Below are positions 20,575 through 29,367 of a stretch of 64,000 bases of DNA, piece by piece. How positions within the stretch are numbered: position 1 is the stretch's first letter; the number at the start of each line of letters is the position of its first letter. The notes below the pieces were generated by a model. That model saw only the letters and a list, made by a program, of their open reading frames with translations. It made no database searches and was not told the origin of the DNA. A program made the position numbers and the translations under genes. The stretch covers positions 3,658,001 through 3,722,000 of the forward strand of contig NZ_JANADR010000001.1 of assembly GCF_024199925.1 (NCBI RefSeq), read 5' to 3'. Origin of the DNA: Bradyrhizobium sp. CCGUVB1N3 (GTDB lineage Bacteria > Pseudomonadota > Alphaproteobacteria > Rhizobiales > Xanthobacteraceae).

Positions 20575-20583
20575 GGCACTCCC

Positions 20584-21336
20584 CTATTCGGTTGCAGACT
20601 TGATCAGCGCGAGCGCCGGCAACAGGTCGAGATGCGTCCGGTTGCGTAGCGCGAGCCGCAAATTGCGCACCGCGAGCCGCGCATGCTCGCGCATGATGGC
20701 TTCGGCGCGGGCGCCTTCCCGGTTCTCGATCGCGTCGATCACGATGCGATGATGCTCCTGCCCGATGATCAAAATCTGCTGCGCCTCGGGCAAGGCCGAT
20801 TGCGCCATCACGAAGCCGCTGGGCGAAGCGAACGGCAGCGCCGAGGCGCGGTCGATCTGCCGGATCAGGGGTGGACTGCGCGACAGTTCAGTCAGCAATG
20901 CATGGAAGCGCGCATTGAGCGCGACATAGGACGAGAAGGCGTCGACCGAGATCGGCATCTGGCGCAACAGCTCGTCGATCGCGCCATGGCACTCCTTCAG
21001 CGGCTCGAGCTCGCGCGCGGAAACGCCGCGCTCGGCGGCGAAGCGTGCGGCGAGCCCTTCCAGCGTGCCGCGCAGCTCGATGGAATCGAGGATGTCGCGC
21101 TCGGAGAACGCCTTCACCATGAAACCGCCGGACGGGATCGCCTCCAGGAGGCCCTCCTCCTCCAGCCGCACCAGCGCCATGCGCACCGGCGTGCGCGATG
21201 CGCCCGTGGTCTCGACCGCCTGGAGCTCGGAGATGCGCTCGCCGGCACGCAAGGACCCCGAGAGGATCTGGTCGCGCAGTGCGAGCTGAGCCTTCACGGT
21301 CTGCGAGACGGAGCGATCGACCTCGCGCTCGGCCAT
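20584..21336 (-). CDS. GntR-family regulator (FCD type)
   Basis: This 250-residue protein has a winged-helix domain (LRAGERISELQAVETTGASRTPVRMALVRLEEEGLL) followed by an all-helical FCD ligand domain (ILDSIELRGTLEGLAARFAAERG, then LNARFHALLTELSRSP and HHRIVIDAIENREGARAEAIMREH, which hold the usual Asp/His metal and ligand positions). It sits between the oxygenase and reductase genes with gaps of 3 and 9 bp. It probably controls its own operon through the TGTATACA sites upstream of the oxygenase. Confidence 0.92.
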   Translation of the reverse strand: MAEREVDRSVSQTVKAQLALRDQILSGSLRAGERISELQAVETTGASRTPVRMALVRLEEEGLLEAIPSGGFMVKAFSERDILDSIELRGTLEGLAARFAAERGVSARELEPLKECHGAIDELLRQMPISVDAFSSYVALNARFHALLTELSRSPPLIRQIDRASALPFASPSGFVMAQSALPEAQQILIIGQEHHRIVIDAIENREGARAEAIMREHARLAVRNLRLALRNRTHLDLLPALALIKSATE

Positions 21337-21339
21337 GAC

Positions 21340-22389
21340 CTACTCCGCGGCCTGAAGGTGTTGTGGCCCGTTTTCCTTCGCGACCATCTTGTCGATCAGC
21401 CGCCGCGACCACATCGCCCCGGCATCGATATTGAGATTGTAGAAGACGCGATCGGGGTTCTCGTCCATCGCGCGCTGCTGCGCTTCGAGGATCTCCTCGT
21501 CCTCGCGGAAGATGCCGGAGACGCCCTCGCGGATCTCGGTCGTGACGCGCTGGTCGCCGAGCCGATAGTTGCGGGCGAAGGCCCAGAAGTAGTGGCAGGT
21601 CTTCTCGGTTTCGGGCGTGATGGTGTTGAGCACGAAACCGTTGACGCCCTGCGAGCGATCGCCTTCCGGCGCGCCGGTGCCGGCCGGCGCCACGCCGACG
21701 TCGATGGCGACGGTGCACGGGGCTTCAAAGCGGATGATCTGCCAGCGGTCGACGAGGCCGGGCTTGCCGAGCTGCTTGGCCCAGAACGGCGGCGGCTCGA
21801 TGTTGCGCATCCAGCGCGTCACCGTGACCGTCTTCTCGCCATGGGTGACGTCGAACGGCGCTTCGGCCACCGCCTCGTTCCCGATCGAGGAGCCGTGCAC
21901 GAAGGTCTCGTGCGTGAGATCCATGAGGTTGTCGACCACGAGGCGATAGTCGCACTTCACCTGGATGGTCTTGCCGTCGCCGGCCCAGGCCGGATCGTCG
22001 TTCCAATGCATGTCGGGAACGAGCGCGGGATCAGCCAGCGCGGGATCGCCCATCCAGAGCCAGATGTAGCGGTGACGTTCGACCACGGGATAGGCGCGCA
22101 CGCAGGCCGACGGGTTGATGGTCTCCTGCGAGGGCATGAAGGTGCAGCGCCCCTGCGCATTGTACTTCAGCCCGTGATAGCCGCAGACGACGGTGTCGCC
22201 TTCCAGCCGTCCCTTGGAGAGCGGCACCAGGCGGTGCCAGCAGGCGTCCTCAAGCGCCGTCACGGCGCCATCGGCCTTCCGGTACATCACCACATGCTTG
22301 CCGCAGATCGTCCTCGGCAGCAGCGCCTGCTTCACCTCGGCGTCCCAGGCGGCGGCGTACCAGGCATTCATCGGGAAGGGTTTTGTCAC
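21340..22389 (-). CDS. VanA-like Rieske oxygenase, alpha subunit
   Basis: This 349-residue protein begins MTKPFPMNAWYAAAWDAEV from GTG 22389. The Rieske motifs are CWHRLVPLSKGRLEGD and CGYHGLKY (Cys-x-His and Cys-x2-His). The mononuclear iron ligands are in DNLMDLTHETFVHGSS (Asp and two His), and the C-terminal part is of the VanA type. The set with a VanB-like reductase and a GntR regulator matches vanillate O-demethylase operons, but related enzymes act on other aromatic ethers, so the substrate stays open. A TTG start further upstream would place the operator inside the gene and is unlikely. Confidence 0.88.
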   Translation of the reverse strand: MTKPFPMNAWYAAAWDAEVKQALLPRTICGKHVVMYRKADGAVTALEDACWHRLVPLSKGRLEGDTVVCGYHGLKYNAQGRCTFMPSQETINPSACVRAYPVVERHRYIWLWMGDPALADPALVPDMHWNDDPAWAGDGKTIQVKCDYRLVVDNLMDLTHETFVHGSSIGNEAVAEAPFDVTHGEKTVTVTRWMRNIEPPPFWAKQLGKPGLVDRWQIIRFEAPCTVAIDVGVAPAGTGAPEGDRSQGVNGFVLNTITPETEKTCHYFWAFARNYRLGDQRVTTEIREGVSGIFREDEEILEAQQRAMDENPDRVFYNLNIDAGAMWSRRLIDKMVAKENGPQHLQAAE

Positions 22390-22419
22390 TGGTCTCTCTC
22401 CCAAGCGCTTGTGAATACG

Positions 22420-22431
22420 TTGTGTATACAA
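22420..22431. promoter_or_regulatory. Putative GntR operator, proximal site
   Basis: TTGTGTATACAA contains the palindrome TGTATACA (22423-22430) about 30 bp upstream of the oxygenase GTG. FCD-type GntR proteins favour short TNGTNNNACNA palindromes. Binding by the GntR protein of this operon is inferred. Confidence 0.55.
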
Positions 22432-22482
22432 TATCAGGTAAAAACTGACTGTTGGAGGTTTTTTAATACCTCCATTCAGATT

Positions 22483-22492
22483 TATGTATACA
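22483..22492. promoter_or_regulatory. Putative GntR operator, distal site
   Basis: TATGTATACA holds the same TGTATACA core (22485-22492). Its centre is 62 bp from the proximal site, close to six helical turns, so both would lie on one face of the DNA. Confidence 0.5.
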
Positions 22493-22525
22493 GGCTAGCA
22501 AAGATGAGCCGCGGGCTCGGTGCGA

Positions 22526-22716
22526 CCTCTCCCGCTGGCGGGAGAGGCGTAGCCCGCCTCCAGCGGCCGTTCTGAGAAGACGCCAAGGCGCAGCCCTGGC
22601 TATGGCGAAGCGCCGGGTGAGGGCTTTCGCCACCCGGGGATTTTCTCCCGCAAATCTCAGACAATCCCGACGCGGAGGCACCCTCACCCCAGCCCTCTCC
22701 CGCAGGCGGGAGAGGG
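22526..22716. repeat. Pair of dispersed CCTCTCCCGC...GCGGGAGAGG hairpins
   Basis: Perfect hairpins occur at 22526-22547 and 22693-22716, both built on CCTCTCCCGC and GCGGGAGAGG. The stretch between them has further imperfect repeats and no plausible gene. It fills the space between the oxygenase operon promoter and the 3' end of pgm. Confidence 0.7.
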
Positions 22717-22761
22717 AGCGCACCGTCGCTGTGGTGGGAGCGAGGCTCGCCCCCCGCCGAC

Positions 22762-24408
22762 TTACGCCCCAAACACCTTCTTCAGCCCGGCCTGGGCCTC
22801 CTGCTGGATGCGGTGCAGGTGATCGGTGCTGCGGAAGCTCTCGGCGTAGACCTTGTATACATCCTCGGTGCCGGAGGGCCTTGCGGCGAACCAGCCGTAA
22901 TCGGTCTCGACCTTGATACCGCCGAAGGGCTGGCCGTTGCCGGGGGCCTTGCTCAGGGTGGCCCGGACGGGGTCGCCGGCGAGGTCTTTCAGGCCGAGCT
23001 GCTCCGGGGTTACCGACTTCAGCACGCTCTTCTGGGCCGCGGTGGCGGCGACGTCGATGCGCTCGTAATGGGGCACGCCGAGCTCGGCGGTGAGGTCGGC
23101 GAAGAGCTGGCTCGGGTTGCGTCCGGTCTTGGCCAGGATTTCGGCGGCGAGCAGGCCGAGGATGATGCCGTCCTTGTCGGTGGTCCACACCGTGCCGTCG
23201 CGCTTGAGGAACGAGGCCCCTGCACTCTCCTCGCCGCCGAAGCCGAACGAGCCGGTGACGAGGCCATCGACGAACCATTTGAAGCCGACCGGGGTCTCGA
23301 CCAGCTTGCGGCCAAGCTTCCTGGCGACGCGATCGATCACAGAGCTCGAGACCACGGTCTTGCCGATCGCGGCATCCTTGCCCCAGTGCGGCCGGTGCGC
23401 GAAGAGATAGGCGATCGCGGTCGCAAGATAGTGGTTGGGATTCATCAATCCACCGGTCGGCGTCACGATGCCGTGGCGATCCGCATCGGTGTCGTTGGCG
23501 AACGCGACGTCAAAGCGGTCCTTCATGTGGATCAGGCTCGCCATGGCGTAGGGCGAGGAGCAGTCCATGCGGATCTTGCCGTCCCAATCCACCGTCATGA
23601 AGCGGAAGGTCGGATCGATCGCCTCGTTCACCACCGTCGCCTTCAGGCCGTAGCGCTCGATGATCGGGTGCCAGTAGTGCACGGCAGCGCCGCCGAGCGG
23701 ATCGATGCCGATATTGACGCCGGCCGATTTGACGAGTTCGAGATCGACGACATTGCCGAGATCGGCGACGTAAGGCGTGACGAAATCGAACGCGTGGACG
23801 GAGGAGGATTTACGCGCCTTCGCGTAATCCATCCGCGCGACGCCCTTCAGCCCGTCGGCGAGCAAGGCATTGGCGCGCTTCTCGACGACGCCGGTGACGT
23901 CGGTGTCGGCGGGACCGCCATGCGGCGGATTGTATTTGTAGCCGCCGTCCTCCGGCGGATTATGCGACGGCGTGATGACGACGCCGTCGGCGAGGCCCGA
24001 CGTGCGGCCCTTATTATAGGACAGGATCGCATGCGAGATCACCGGCGTCGGCGTATAGCCGCCGGCCTGGTCGACCATGACGTCGACGCCGTTGGCGGCG
24101 AACACCTCGATCGCGCTGACCAGCGCGGGCTCGGCGAGCGCGTGGGTGTCGATGCCGATGAACAAGGGACCGGTCAGCCCCTTCTCACGCCGGTAGTCGC
24201 AGATCGCCTGCGTCGTGGCGAGGATATGGCCCTCGTTGAACGAATTCTTCAGCGAAGTGCCGCGATGGCCCGACGTTCCGAACGCCACCCGCTGGGCCGG
24301 ATCGGCCGTGTCCGGCTTGTTGGCGAAATAGGCCGTGACAAGCCTTGGAACATTGGCAAGCGCGCTCGGCGCAACCGGCTTACCCGCCGCGGGATCGACT
24401 TCTGCCAC
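22762..24408 (-). CDS. pgm: Phosphoglucomutase (alpha-D-glucose-phosphate specific)
   Basis: This 548-residue protein starts at GTG 24408 behind [26 protein letters not shown] is the substrate-phosphate loop, [21 protein letters not shown] carries the active-site Ser that is phosphorylated, [13 protein letters not shown] binds Mg, [13 protein letters not shown] is the sugar-binding loop, and [19 protein letters not shown] ends domain 4. It interconverts glucose-1-phosphate and glucose-6-phosphate, feeding nucleotide sugars for exopolysaccharide and glycogen. The length matches the E. coli enzyme. A longer open frame upstream is Arg/Trp-rich and not real. Confidence 0.95.
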   Translation of the reverse strand: MAEVDPAAGKPVAPSALANVPRLVTAYFANKPDTADPAQRVAFGTSGHRGTSLKNSFNEGHILATTQAICDYRREKGLTGPLFIGIDTHALAEPALVSAIEVFAANGVDVMVDQAGGYTPTPVISHAILSYNKGRTSGLADGVVITPSHNPPEDGGYKYNPPHGGPADTDVTGVVEKRANALLADGLKGVARMDYAKARKSSSVHAFDFVTPYVADLGNVVDLELVKSAGVNIGIDPLGGAAVHYWHPIIERYGLKATVVNEAIDPTFRFMTVDWDGKIRMDCSSPYAMASLIHMKDRFDVAFANDTDADRHGIVTPTGGLMNPNHYLATAIAYLFAHRPHWGKDAAIGKTVVSSSVIDRVARKLGRKLVETPVGFKWFVDGLVTGSFGFGGEESAGASFLKRDGTVWTTDKDGIILGLLAAEILAKTGRNPSQLFADLTAELGVPHYERIDVAATAAQKSVLKSVTPEQLGLKDLAGDPVRATLSKAPGNGQPFGGIKVETDYGWFAARPSGTEDVYKVYAESFRSTDHLHRIQQEAQAGLKKVFGA

Positions 24409-24707
24409 TGCAACTCCTTGCACATTCAAACGACAGCCGCGCACACCATACCATCGGTCAGGCCGTCGCCAAGCCGATTGCCGGGCCGGCCAGCGCCGCG
24501 CCACCGGCCGACGATCAACGCCCATCCACCACGAGACGATCCATCGGCAATCGTCCATGGGCGATCTCGTACTTTGGTGCCGGATGTCGGTTGATGCAGG
24601 ACAAGGACGTTGCCGCGCCGCACCGGCAGGTTGTCTCCCGTTTGATCACTGAAGTGCCGGGAGTTGCAGCACTTTCACCGGCATGTCCCGAGGGGAGCAG
24701 ATTCGAG

Positions 24708-25079
24708 ATGATTGGACGTCAGATTTTTGCGCTCATGCTGGCAAGCGTCGCCTCGTCAACTCTTGCCGCTGAAGGCGATCCGGCCGTCGGCAAGGCCGTT
24801 TTCGAGCGAACCTGCGCAAACTGCCACGCGAGCGTGATCGGGGTGAACAAGGTCGGCCCCAGTCTTTGGAATGTCGTCGGCCGCAAGCCCGCCGCCGTGC
24901 CGGATTTTGCGTATTCGGAGGCGATGAAGGCCAACAAGGAGGCCTGGACACCGACCGCGCTGGACGGCTACCTCGCCGATCCCCGTGGCGATGTCCACGG
25001 CGTCAAGATGTTCTTCAAGGGGTTGCCGGACCCCGCCGAGCGCAGCAACGTCATCGCCTATCTTGCGACGCTGAAGTGA
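24708..25079 (+). CDS. Exported mono-haem cytochrome c
   Basis: This 123-residue protein has a signal peptide (IFALMLASVASSTLA, cut before AEGDP) and one haem site, CANCH, in GKAVFERTCANCHAS. The axial Met lies in DVHGVKMFFKGLPDPAERSNVIAYL. This is a class I, cytochrome c2/c550-like periplasmic electron carrier. Its partner is unknown. Upstream, 24409-24707 shows no gene. Confidence 0.92.
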   Translation: MIGRQIFALMLASVASSTLAAEGDPAVGKAVFERTCANCHASVIGVNKVGPSLWNVVGRKPAAVPDFAYSEAMKANKEAWTPTALDGYLADPRGDVHGVKMFFKGLPDPAERSNVIAYLATLK

Positions 25080-25182
25080 GCGGTTGAAGCTTGCTGGCGG
25101 CCGGAAAGTCTGGTGAACGCCCGTTCGCCGGATCGTTCGGCTCTGCTATGGTCTCGCGCGGCCACGGAGAATCATCCCGCCC

Positions 25183-26304
25183 ATGAACCTCGCGCGCCGG
25201 CTCGTGCCCGTGCTCTGCTTGCTCGCCATCGCATGCGTAGCAGCTCACGCGAATGCCGCCGAGTTCTACACCGAGGATCTCCGCATCCCGATGGCCGCGG
25301 CGGGGCCGCAGGGGCTCGAGGCCTTCCTGGTGCGCCCCGCTGCGTCCAGGCGTTATCCGCTCGCCTTGCTGAGCCATGGCACCCCGCGGGATTTCGACGA
25401 CCGCGCGACCATGTCGGCGCACAAATACTATGCCATCGCGCTGGAGTTTGCCCGGCGCGGATTTGCCGCGCTGATCGTGCTGCGGCGCGGCTATGGCACC
25501 TCGCCCGGCGACCGGATCGACAGCCTTGGCCCTTGCGCGCGCGCCGCCTATCTGCCGGCCACCGCGGTTGCGGTCGCGGACTTACGCGCCGCGATCGACG
25601 CGATGGCACGCAGGAGCGACGTCACGACGACCGGCATGATTGCCGTCGGCCATTCCGCGGGCGGGCTTGCCACCGTCGCGCTGACGACGCAGGCACCGCC
25701 CGGGCTCGTCGCAGCGATCAACTTCGCCGGCGGCCGCGGCTCGTCCAGCGACAATTTCGTCTGCAATGCTGATGACCTCGTGCAGGCCTTCGCGACCTTC
25801 GGCAAGACCTCGCGCGTGCCGATGCTGTGGGTCTATGCCGCAAATGACCTGTTCTTCGCACCCGTGCTGGCGCATCGCTTCTACAACGCGTTCCGCAGCG
25901 GTGGCGGCAATGCCAAGTTCATCGATGCGCCCGCCTATGGCGATGACGGCCACTATCTCTATTCCACCGTGACGCGCCCGCTCTGGACGCCGCTGGTCGA
26001 CGCATTCTTGCGCGAGCGCGGGCTGGGCAGCCGCGAGACGTTGAGCCCGCCTGATCCGCTGCCGGCGCCCGGGCAGCTCTCAGGCTCGGGCAAGGACGAG
26101 TTTTCGCGCTATTTCGCCAGCATCACTCCGCACAAGGCGTTCGCGGTCGCGTCCAAAGGCGCCTTCGGCTGGCGCTCCGGCCGCGCCACAACCGACGACG
26201 CGCAGCGCGATGCGCTCGCCGCCTGCGGCAAATGGGCGACCGATTGCAGCCTCTATGCCGTCGACGACCATCTCGCGGGCGGCCAGGCGGCATCCGCGCG
26301 CTGA
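25183..26304 (+). CDS. Exported alpha/beta hydrolase (dienelactone-hydrolase-like)
   Basis: This 373-residue protein has a signal peptide (MNLARRLVPVLCLLAIACVAAHANA). The core has PLALLSHGTPRD, IAVGHSAGGLATVAL (nucleophile Ser), VYAANDLFFAPVLAHRFY (acid) and DDGHYLY (His), so the triad is complete. About 80 C-terminal residues (YFASITPHKAFAVASKGAFGWRSG to CSLYAVDDHLAGG) form a second small domain of the kind often seen repeated in exported Rhizobiales proteins, possibly substrate binding. The substrate is unknown. Confidence 0.85.
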   Translation: MNLARRLVPVLCLLAIACVAAHANAAEFYTEDLRIPMAAAGPQGLEAFLVRPAASRRYPLALLSHGTPRDFDDRATMSAHKYYAIALEFARRGFAALIVLRRGYGTSPGDRIDSLGPCARAAYLPATAVAVADLRAAIDAMARRSDVTTTGMIAVGHSAGGLATVALTTQAPPGLVAAINFAGGRGSSSDNFVCNADDLVQAFATFGKTSRVPMLWVYAANDLFFAPVLAHRFYNAFRSGGGNAKFIDAPAYGDDGHYLYSTVTRPLWTPLVDAFLRERGLGSRETLSPPDPLPAPGQLSGSGKDEFSRYFASITPHKAFAVASKGAFGWRSGRATTDDAQRDALAACGKWATDCSLYAVDDHLAGGQAASAR

Positions 26305-26308
26305 CGCG

Positions 26309-27616
26309 TCAGCGTCCGCCGACGAGCGCACCGAGCCGCGCCAGGAACTCGGCGGCCTGGGCGCATAGCGTCGTGTTGGCCATGCCATGGGTGACGGCGA
26401 GGCGAAGCAGATCAGCCATCTCGGCGGCATCGCTCCTGCGACTCGCCTGCATCAGCGCGACGTCGAGCAGGAACGGAGCAAGCGCAGCCTGCTCGTTTGC
26501 CACGAGGTGCTCGAACATCTGCTCCCAATGCGCGCCGGTCTTCGGAATGCGCGCGTAGAGATCTGCCGCAAGCGTGTTCGGATAGCTCGAGCCTGGGATC
26601 GCGAACGGCGAGGCCATGCCGGCCTTGAGCGCAACCGCGCACAGCATGCCCATGACATAGGCCGTGTGATAGGACGTCGCGAGCGCGCATTTGGTCTTGT
26701 CGTGACCGCTCAGGCGCAGAAGCTGGCTCGCCGCCGACCGTCCCGCCGGCAGGAAGCCGACCTTGTCCTCGAGCGAGGCCACGACGCGGAAGCCGAACGC
26801 AGCGGCAGGGCTCCAGGCGGAGGAGAGCAGCGGCCAGGCCATCAGCGCTTCGGCCGCAAGGTCATAGTCCTCGACCACCAGCGCGCGGGCGAGCACGGCC
26901 GCCGATTCATCGAGGAACTCCTCGCGCGGCCGCGGCAGCCTTGGCTGCCAGTTGCCGAAATCGGTGAAATACATCACCGCATGGGTATGCGCGTAGGCAT
27001 CCTCGCGCGTGCCGTTGAGCAGATCGATCGCGTTGCCGAGCGCGGTCTTGCGCGCGACCTGCGCGAAATCGGGTCCGGGTGGATCGTCGAGCCACAGCGC
27101 CAGCAGCCAGCCGATCTCAAGCTCGCGATAGGGCACCACCTCATGGCCCGGCCGCGCGGACGCCGACCAGCTTTGCGCGAGCAGCGTGTCGAAGGCGTCG
27201 TCCGGATAACCGAACGTGCTCAAGATGATGTGCGGTGTCGCAAGCTGAAGGCAGACCGAGGGATAGCGCGCCACGTCCCAGTGCATCTGCTGCGAGCGGG
27301 CGTAGGGCAGGAGTTCGGCGAGCAGCGCGTCGATAGCGTGGTGGATGCCGGGATGCGAGGCGTGCCGGCCTGCGATGTGGAGCAGCATGGCCGTTTCAGC
27401 GAGCGGCTTCTCTGCGGCGAAATTACCCTCGGGCAGATCCGAGCCGTCAAAGCCGTCCTCGCCGAGGAACTGGACCGTGCGCGCCGCGATCCGCATCGCC
27501 AGCCGCAGACGTCGCCGCAGGTCTTGACGAAACTCTTGGCGAAAGTCTCGATCCTGCGTGAGATCGACGTCGCGTCTGAGATCCGGCGCGACCTCGCCTT
27601 CCTGTAGGTGCTGCAT
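26309..27616 (-). CDS. Large helical protein of unknown function, DUF6895-like
   Basis: This 435-residue soluble protein starts at ATG 27616 behind GGGAGG. It is almost all helix, with no signal peptide or nucleotide-binding motif. Recognisable blocks are ETAMLLHIAGRHASHPGI, PYRELEIGWLLALWLDD, DAYAHTHAVMYFTDFGNWQP and CALATSYHTAYVMGMLCAV, with several conserved-looking His, Tyr and Asp positions. From memory this resembles proteins labelled DUF6895, which cannot be checked here. It shares an operon with a small upstream gene (76 bp gap), and their shared transcription hints at a joint role. Confidence 0.7.
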   Translation of the reverse strand: MQHLQEGEVAPDLRRDVDLTQDRDFRQEFRQDLRRRLRLAMRIAARTVQFLGEDGFDGSDLPEGNFAAEKPLAETAMLLHIAGRHASHPGIHHAIDALLAELLPYARSQQMHWDVARYPSVCLQLATPHIILSTFGYPDDAFDTLLAQSWSASARPGHEVVPYRELEIGWLLALWLDDPPGPDFAQVARKTALGNAIDLLNGTREDAYAHTHAVMYFTDFGNWQPRLPRPREEFLDESAAVLARALVVEDYDLAAEALMAWPLLSSAWSPAAAFGFRVVASLEDKVGFLPAGRSAASQLLRLSGHDKTKCALATSYHTAYVMGMLCAVALKAGMASPFAIPGSSYPNTLAADLYARIPKTGAHWEQMFEHLVANEQAALAPFLLDVALMQASRRSDAAEMADLLRLAVTHGMANTTLCAQAAEFLARLGALVGGR

Positions 27617-27692
27617 ATCCGCCTCCCGGAGGTGGCCGCGGCGCTGACGCGCCACGGCGGTCTCCAAAGCCGCGCTAGAGGTCAGGCGGGCC

Positions 27693-27944
27693 TCAGCGGC
27701 CGGTGACTTCGTTGCGAAGAACGGCCGGATCGATCTCCTCGGTCACCTCCACCTGGGGCGGAATGCAGTAACGGATGACGCGGTGACCGATGACGAAACC
27801 GAATTCGCCGTCGCGGCCGCTGGCGAGGCTCGCGCCGTTCTCGGCGACGAACTTTCCGAACGCGGCGAAGTCGAACGCTCGCGATGCCAGGAATTTGCGA
27901 ACGATATCTTCCTTGTCTGCAGCGTGGCTCAATGTTGCCTCCAT
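27693..27944 (-). CDS. Small unknown protein upstream of the helical protein
   Basis: This 83-residue protein, MEATLSHAADKEDIVRKFLA onward, has a helical N-terminal half (ASRAFDFAAFGKFVAENGASL) and a strand-rich C-terminal half (GEFGFVIGHRVIRYCIPPQVEVTEEID) with one Cys. I know no family for it. A TTG 14 codons earlier would add an Ala-rich leader, but ATG is preferred. It lies directly ahead of the large helical protein on the same strand. It may be a leader-type substrate or partner of that protein, which is inference only. Confidence 0.6.
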   Translation of the reverse strand: MEATLSHAADKEDIVRKFLASRAFDFAAFGKFVAENGASLASGRDGEFGFVIGHRVIRYCIPPQVEVTEEIDPAVLRNEVTGR

Positions 27945-28209
27945 CGGCTTGGTGTGGGTCGATGCCGCGGCAAAGCCTGCCGCCAACGACGCTGCAAACG
28001 ATGGCCCGAACTGCCGGCCGGGTGGTGTGAGCTACCTTACATTTCAAGAACTGTTGAGGACAACCGCAGCACCGGTTCCCGCGTTTTTGCGAGCCGCATT
28101 GGCGTGAATGGTTAAGGTAAACGGGACCTTTTGTTTCAAGAGCGCGCCGCCCCCCGGTATACGTTCCGCATCGCCAACGGACATTCACAAAGAGTACGGA
28201 GCAGGCGTC

Positions 28210-29367
28210 ATGCAGGGGCAGGTCGGGACCGCCGGTGCTCGGATCGACGGACAAGCAACTGCGCCCTTCGGACGCTCGCACACGCTGGACGTCCTGCGCG
28301 GTCTGGCCATCGCCGGCGTGATGGCAATCCACGTCTCGCAGTCTTTCCCTTCCGGCGTGCGGATCGTCGATTTCGTGTTCGGCTGCGGCTGGGTCGGCGT
28401 CAACGTATTCTATTTCGTCAGCGCGATGACGATGTGCCTGATGTGGACGCAGCGCGCCGGCGAAAGCGATCCGACGCGCAAATTCTACATCCGACGCTTC
28501 CTGCGCATCGCGCCGCTGTTCTGGCTCGCCATTCCGCTCTATCTCGCAGTCGACGGCACCGGCCCGAGCTACAATGCACCCGACGGGATCGGGCCCGTGC
28601 AGGTCGCCCTGACCGCCACCTTCCTGCACGGCTTCTGGCCGGACAGCATCAACAGCGTCGTGCCGGGCGACTGGTCGATTGCCGCGGAAATGACGTTCTA
28701 TCTCGTCTTTCCGTTCGTGATCGCGGCCTTCGGATCACGCCGCCAGCTCTACCTCGTGCTCGCGATCATCCTGCATCTGGTCAATGTCTGTGCCTTCAAG
28801 CCATTGGCCTATGCCTTCTTCACGGCCTATTACGGGCCTGGCCACGAGGCGTTCGTCTGGAACGCACTGCATTTGAGTTTCCTGAACCAGCTTCCGGTGT
28901 TCCTGACCGGCTGCGCACTGTTCTTCGGCCTGCGAGACGGATTTGCGAAATCCGACGCCGCGCTGTTCGCGATTCTCATCGCGTCGTCCTTCGTCGCCGA
29001 CCGGGCGAGCGGATCGCACGAGTTCAACTATCTGATGATCAACCTCGTGCTCGGCGCCTTCGTCTTCGGCTGCATTCGCTTTGCGATCCGCTGGGCCCCG
29101 CTCGAGGCGCTGGGACGCAACTCCTACTCCATCTACCTGTCGCATTTCGCCGTCATCTACGGCCTGCGCCACGTCTGGCCGCTGGTGGACGGACTTGCCT
29201 CGCTGTTGCTGGCCTATGCGTGCACAGCACTGATCGCCTATCTCTTGTCGCTTGCGACCTGGCGGCTCGTCGAACGGCGCGCGCAGGATCTGGCGCACCG
29301 CCTCACCTCCTCGTCCGCCGCGCCGATTCCGCGCAGCGGTGTCGTCGCGGCGCGAAGTGCGGCCTAG
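28210..29367 (+). CDS. Acyltransferase-3 family membrane protein
   Basis: This 385-residue protein opens with RSHTLDVLRGLAIAGVMAIHV, the first helix with the catalytic His of the OafA/ExoZ family. It continues with VGVNVFYFVSAMTMCLMW, the Arg-rich FYIRRFLRIAPLFWLAIPLY and about ten membrane helices. It should transfer an acyl group, commonly acetyl, to an extracytoplasmic sugar or lipid. ATG at 28210 has GGAG nearby. The gene end overlaps the response-regulator gene end by 4 bp (convergent). Confidence 0.9.
   Translation: MQGQVGTAGARIDGQATAPFGRSHTLDVLRGLAIAGVMAIHVSQSFPSGVRIVDFVFGCGWVGVNVFYFVSAMTMCLMWTQRAGESDPTRKFYIRRFLRIAPLFWLAIPLYLAVDGTGPSYNAPDGIGPVQVALTATFLHGFWPDSINSVVPGDWSIAAEMTFYLVFPFVIAAFGSRRQLYLVLAIILHLVNVCAFKPLAYAFFTAYYGPGHEAFVWNALHLSFLNQLPVFLTGCALFFGLRDGFAKSDAALFAILIASSFVADRASGSHEFNYLMINLVLGAFVFGCIRFAIRWAPLEALGRNSYSIYLSHFAVIYGLRHVWPLVDGLASLLLAYACTALIAYLLSLATWRLVERRAQDLAHRLTSSSAAPIPRSGVVAARSAA

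Noticed and set aside
20683..22575. A 630-residue plus-strand frame across the GntR and oxygenase genes
   Set aside because: It spans two real genes and an operator region and shows no recognisable domain.
22854..22861. A third TGTATACA site, inside pgm
   Set aside because: It lies in the conserved coding motif DVYKVY, far from any start, and is probably chance.
22813..24594. A 593-residue plus-strand frame opposite pgm
   Set aside because: It is a shadow of phosphoglucomutase, with Asp/Val/Gly/Arg-rich composition and no motif.
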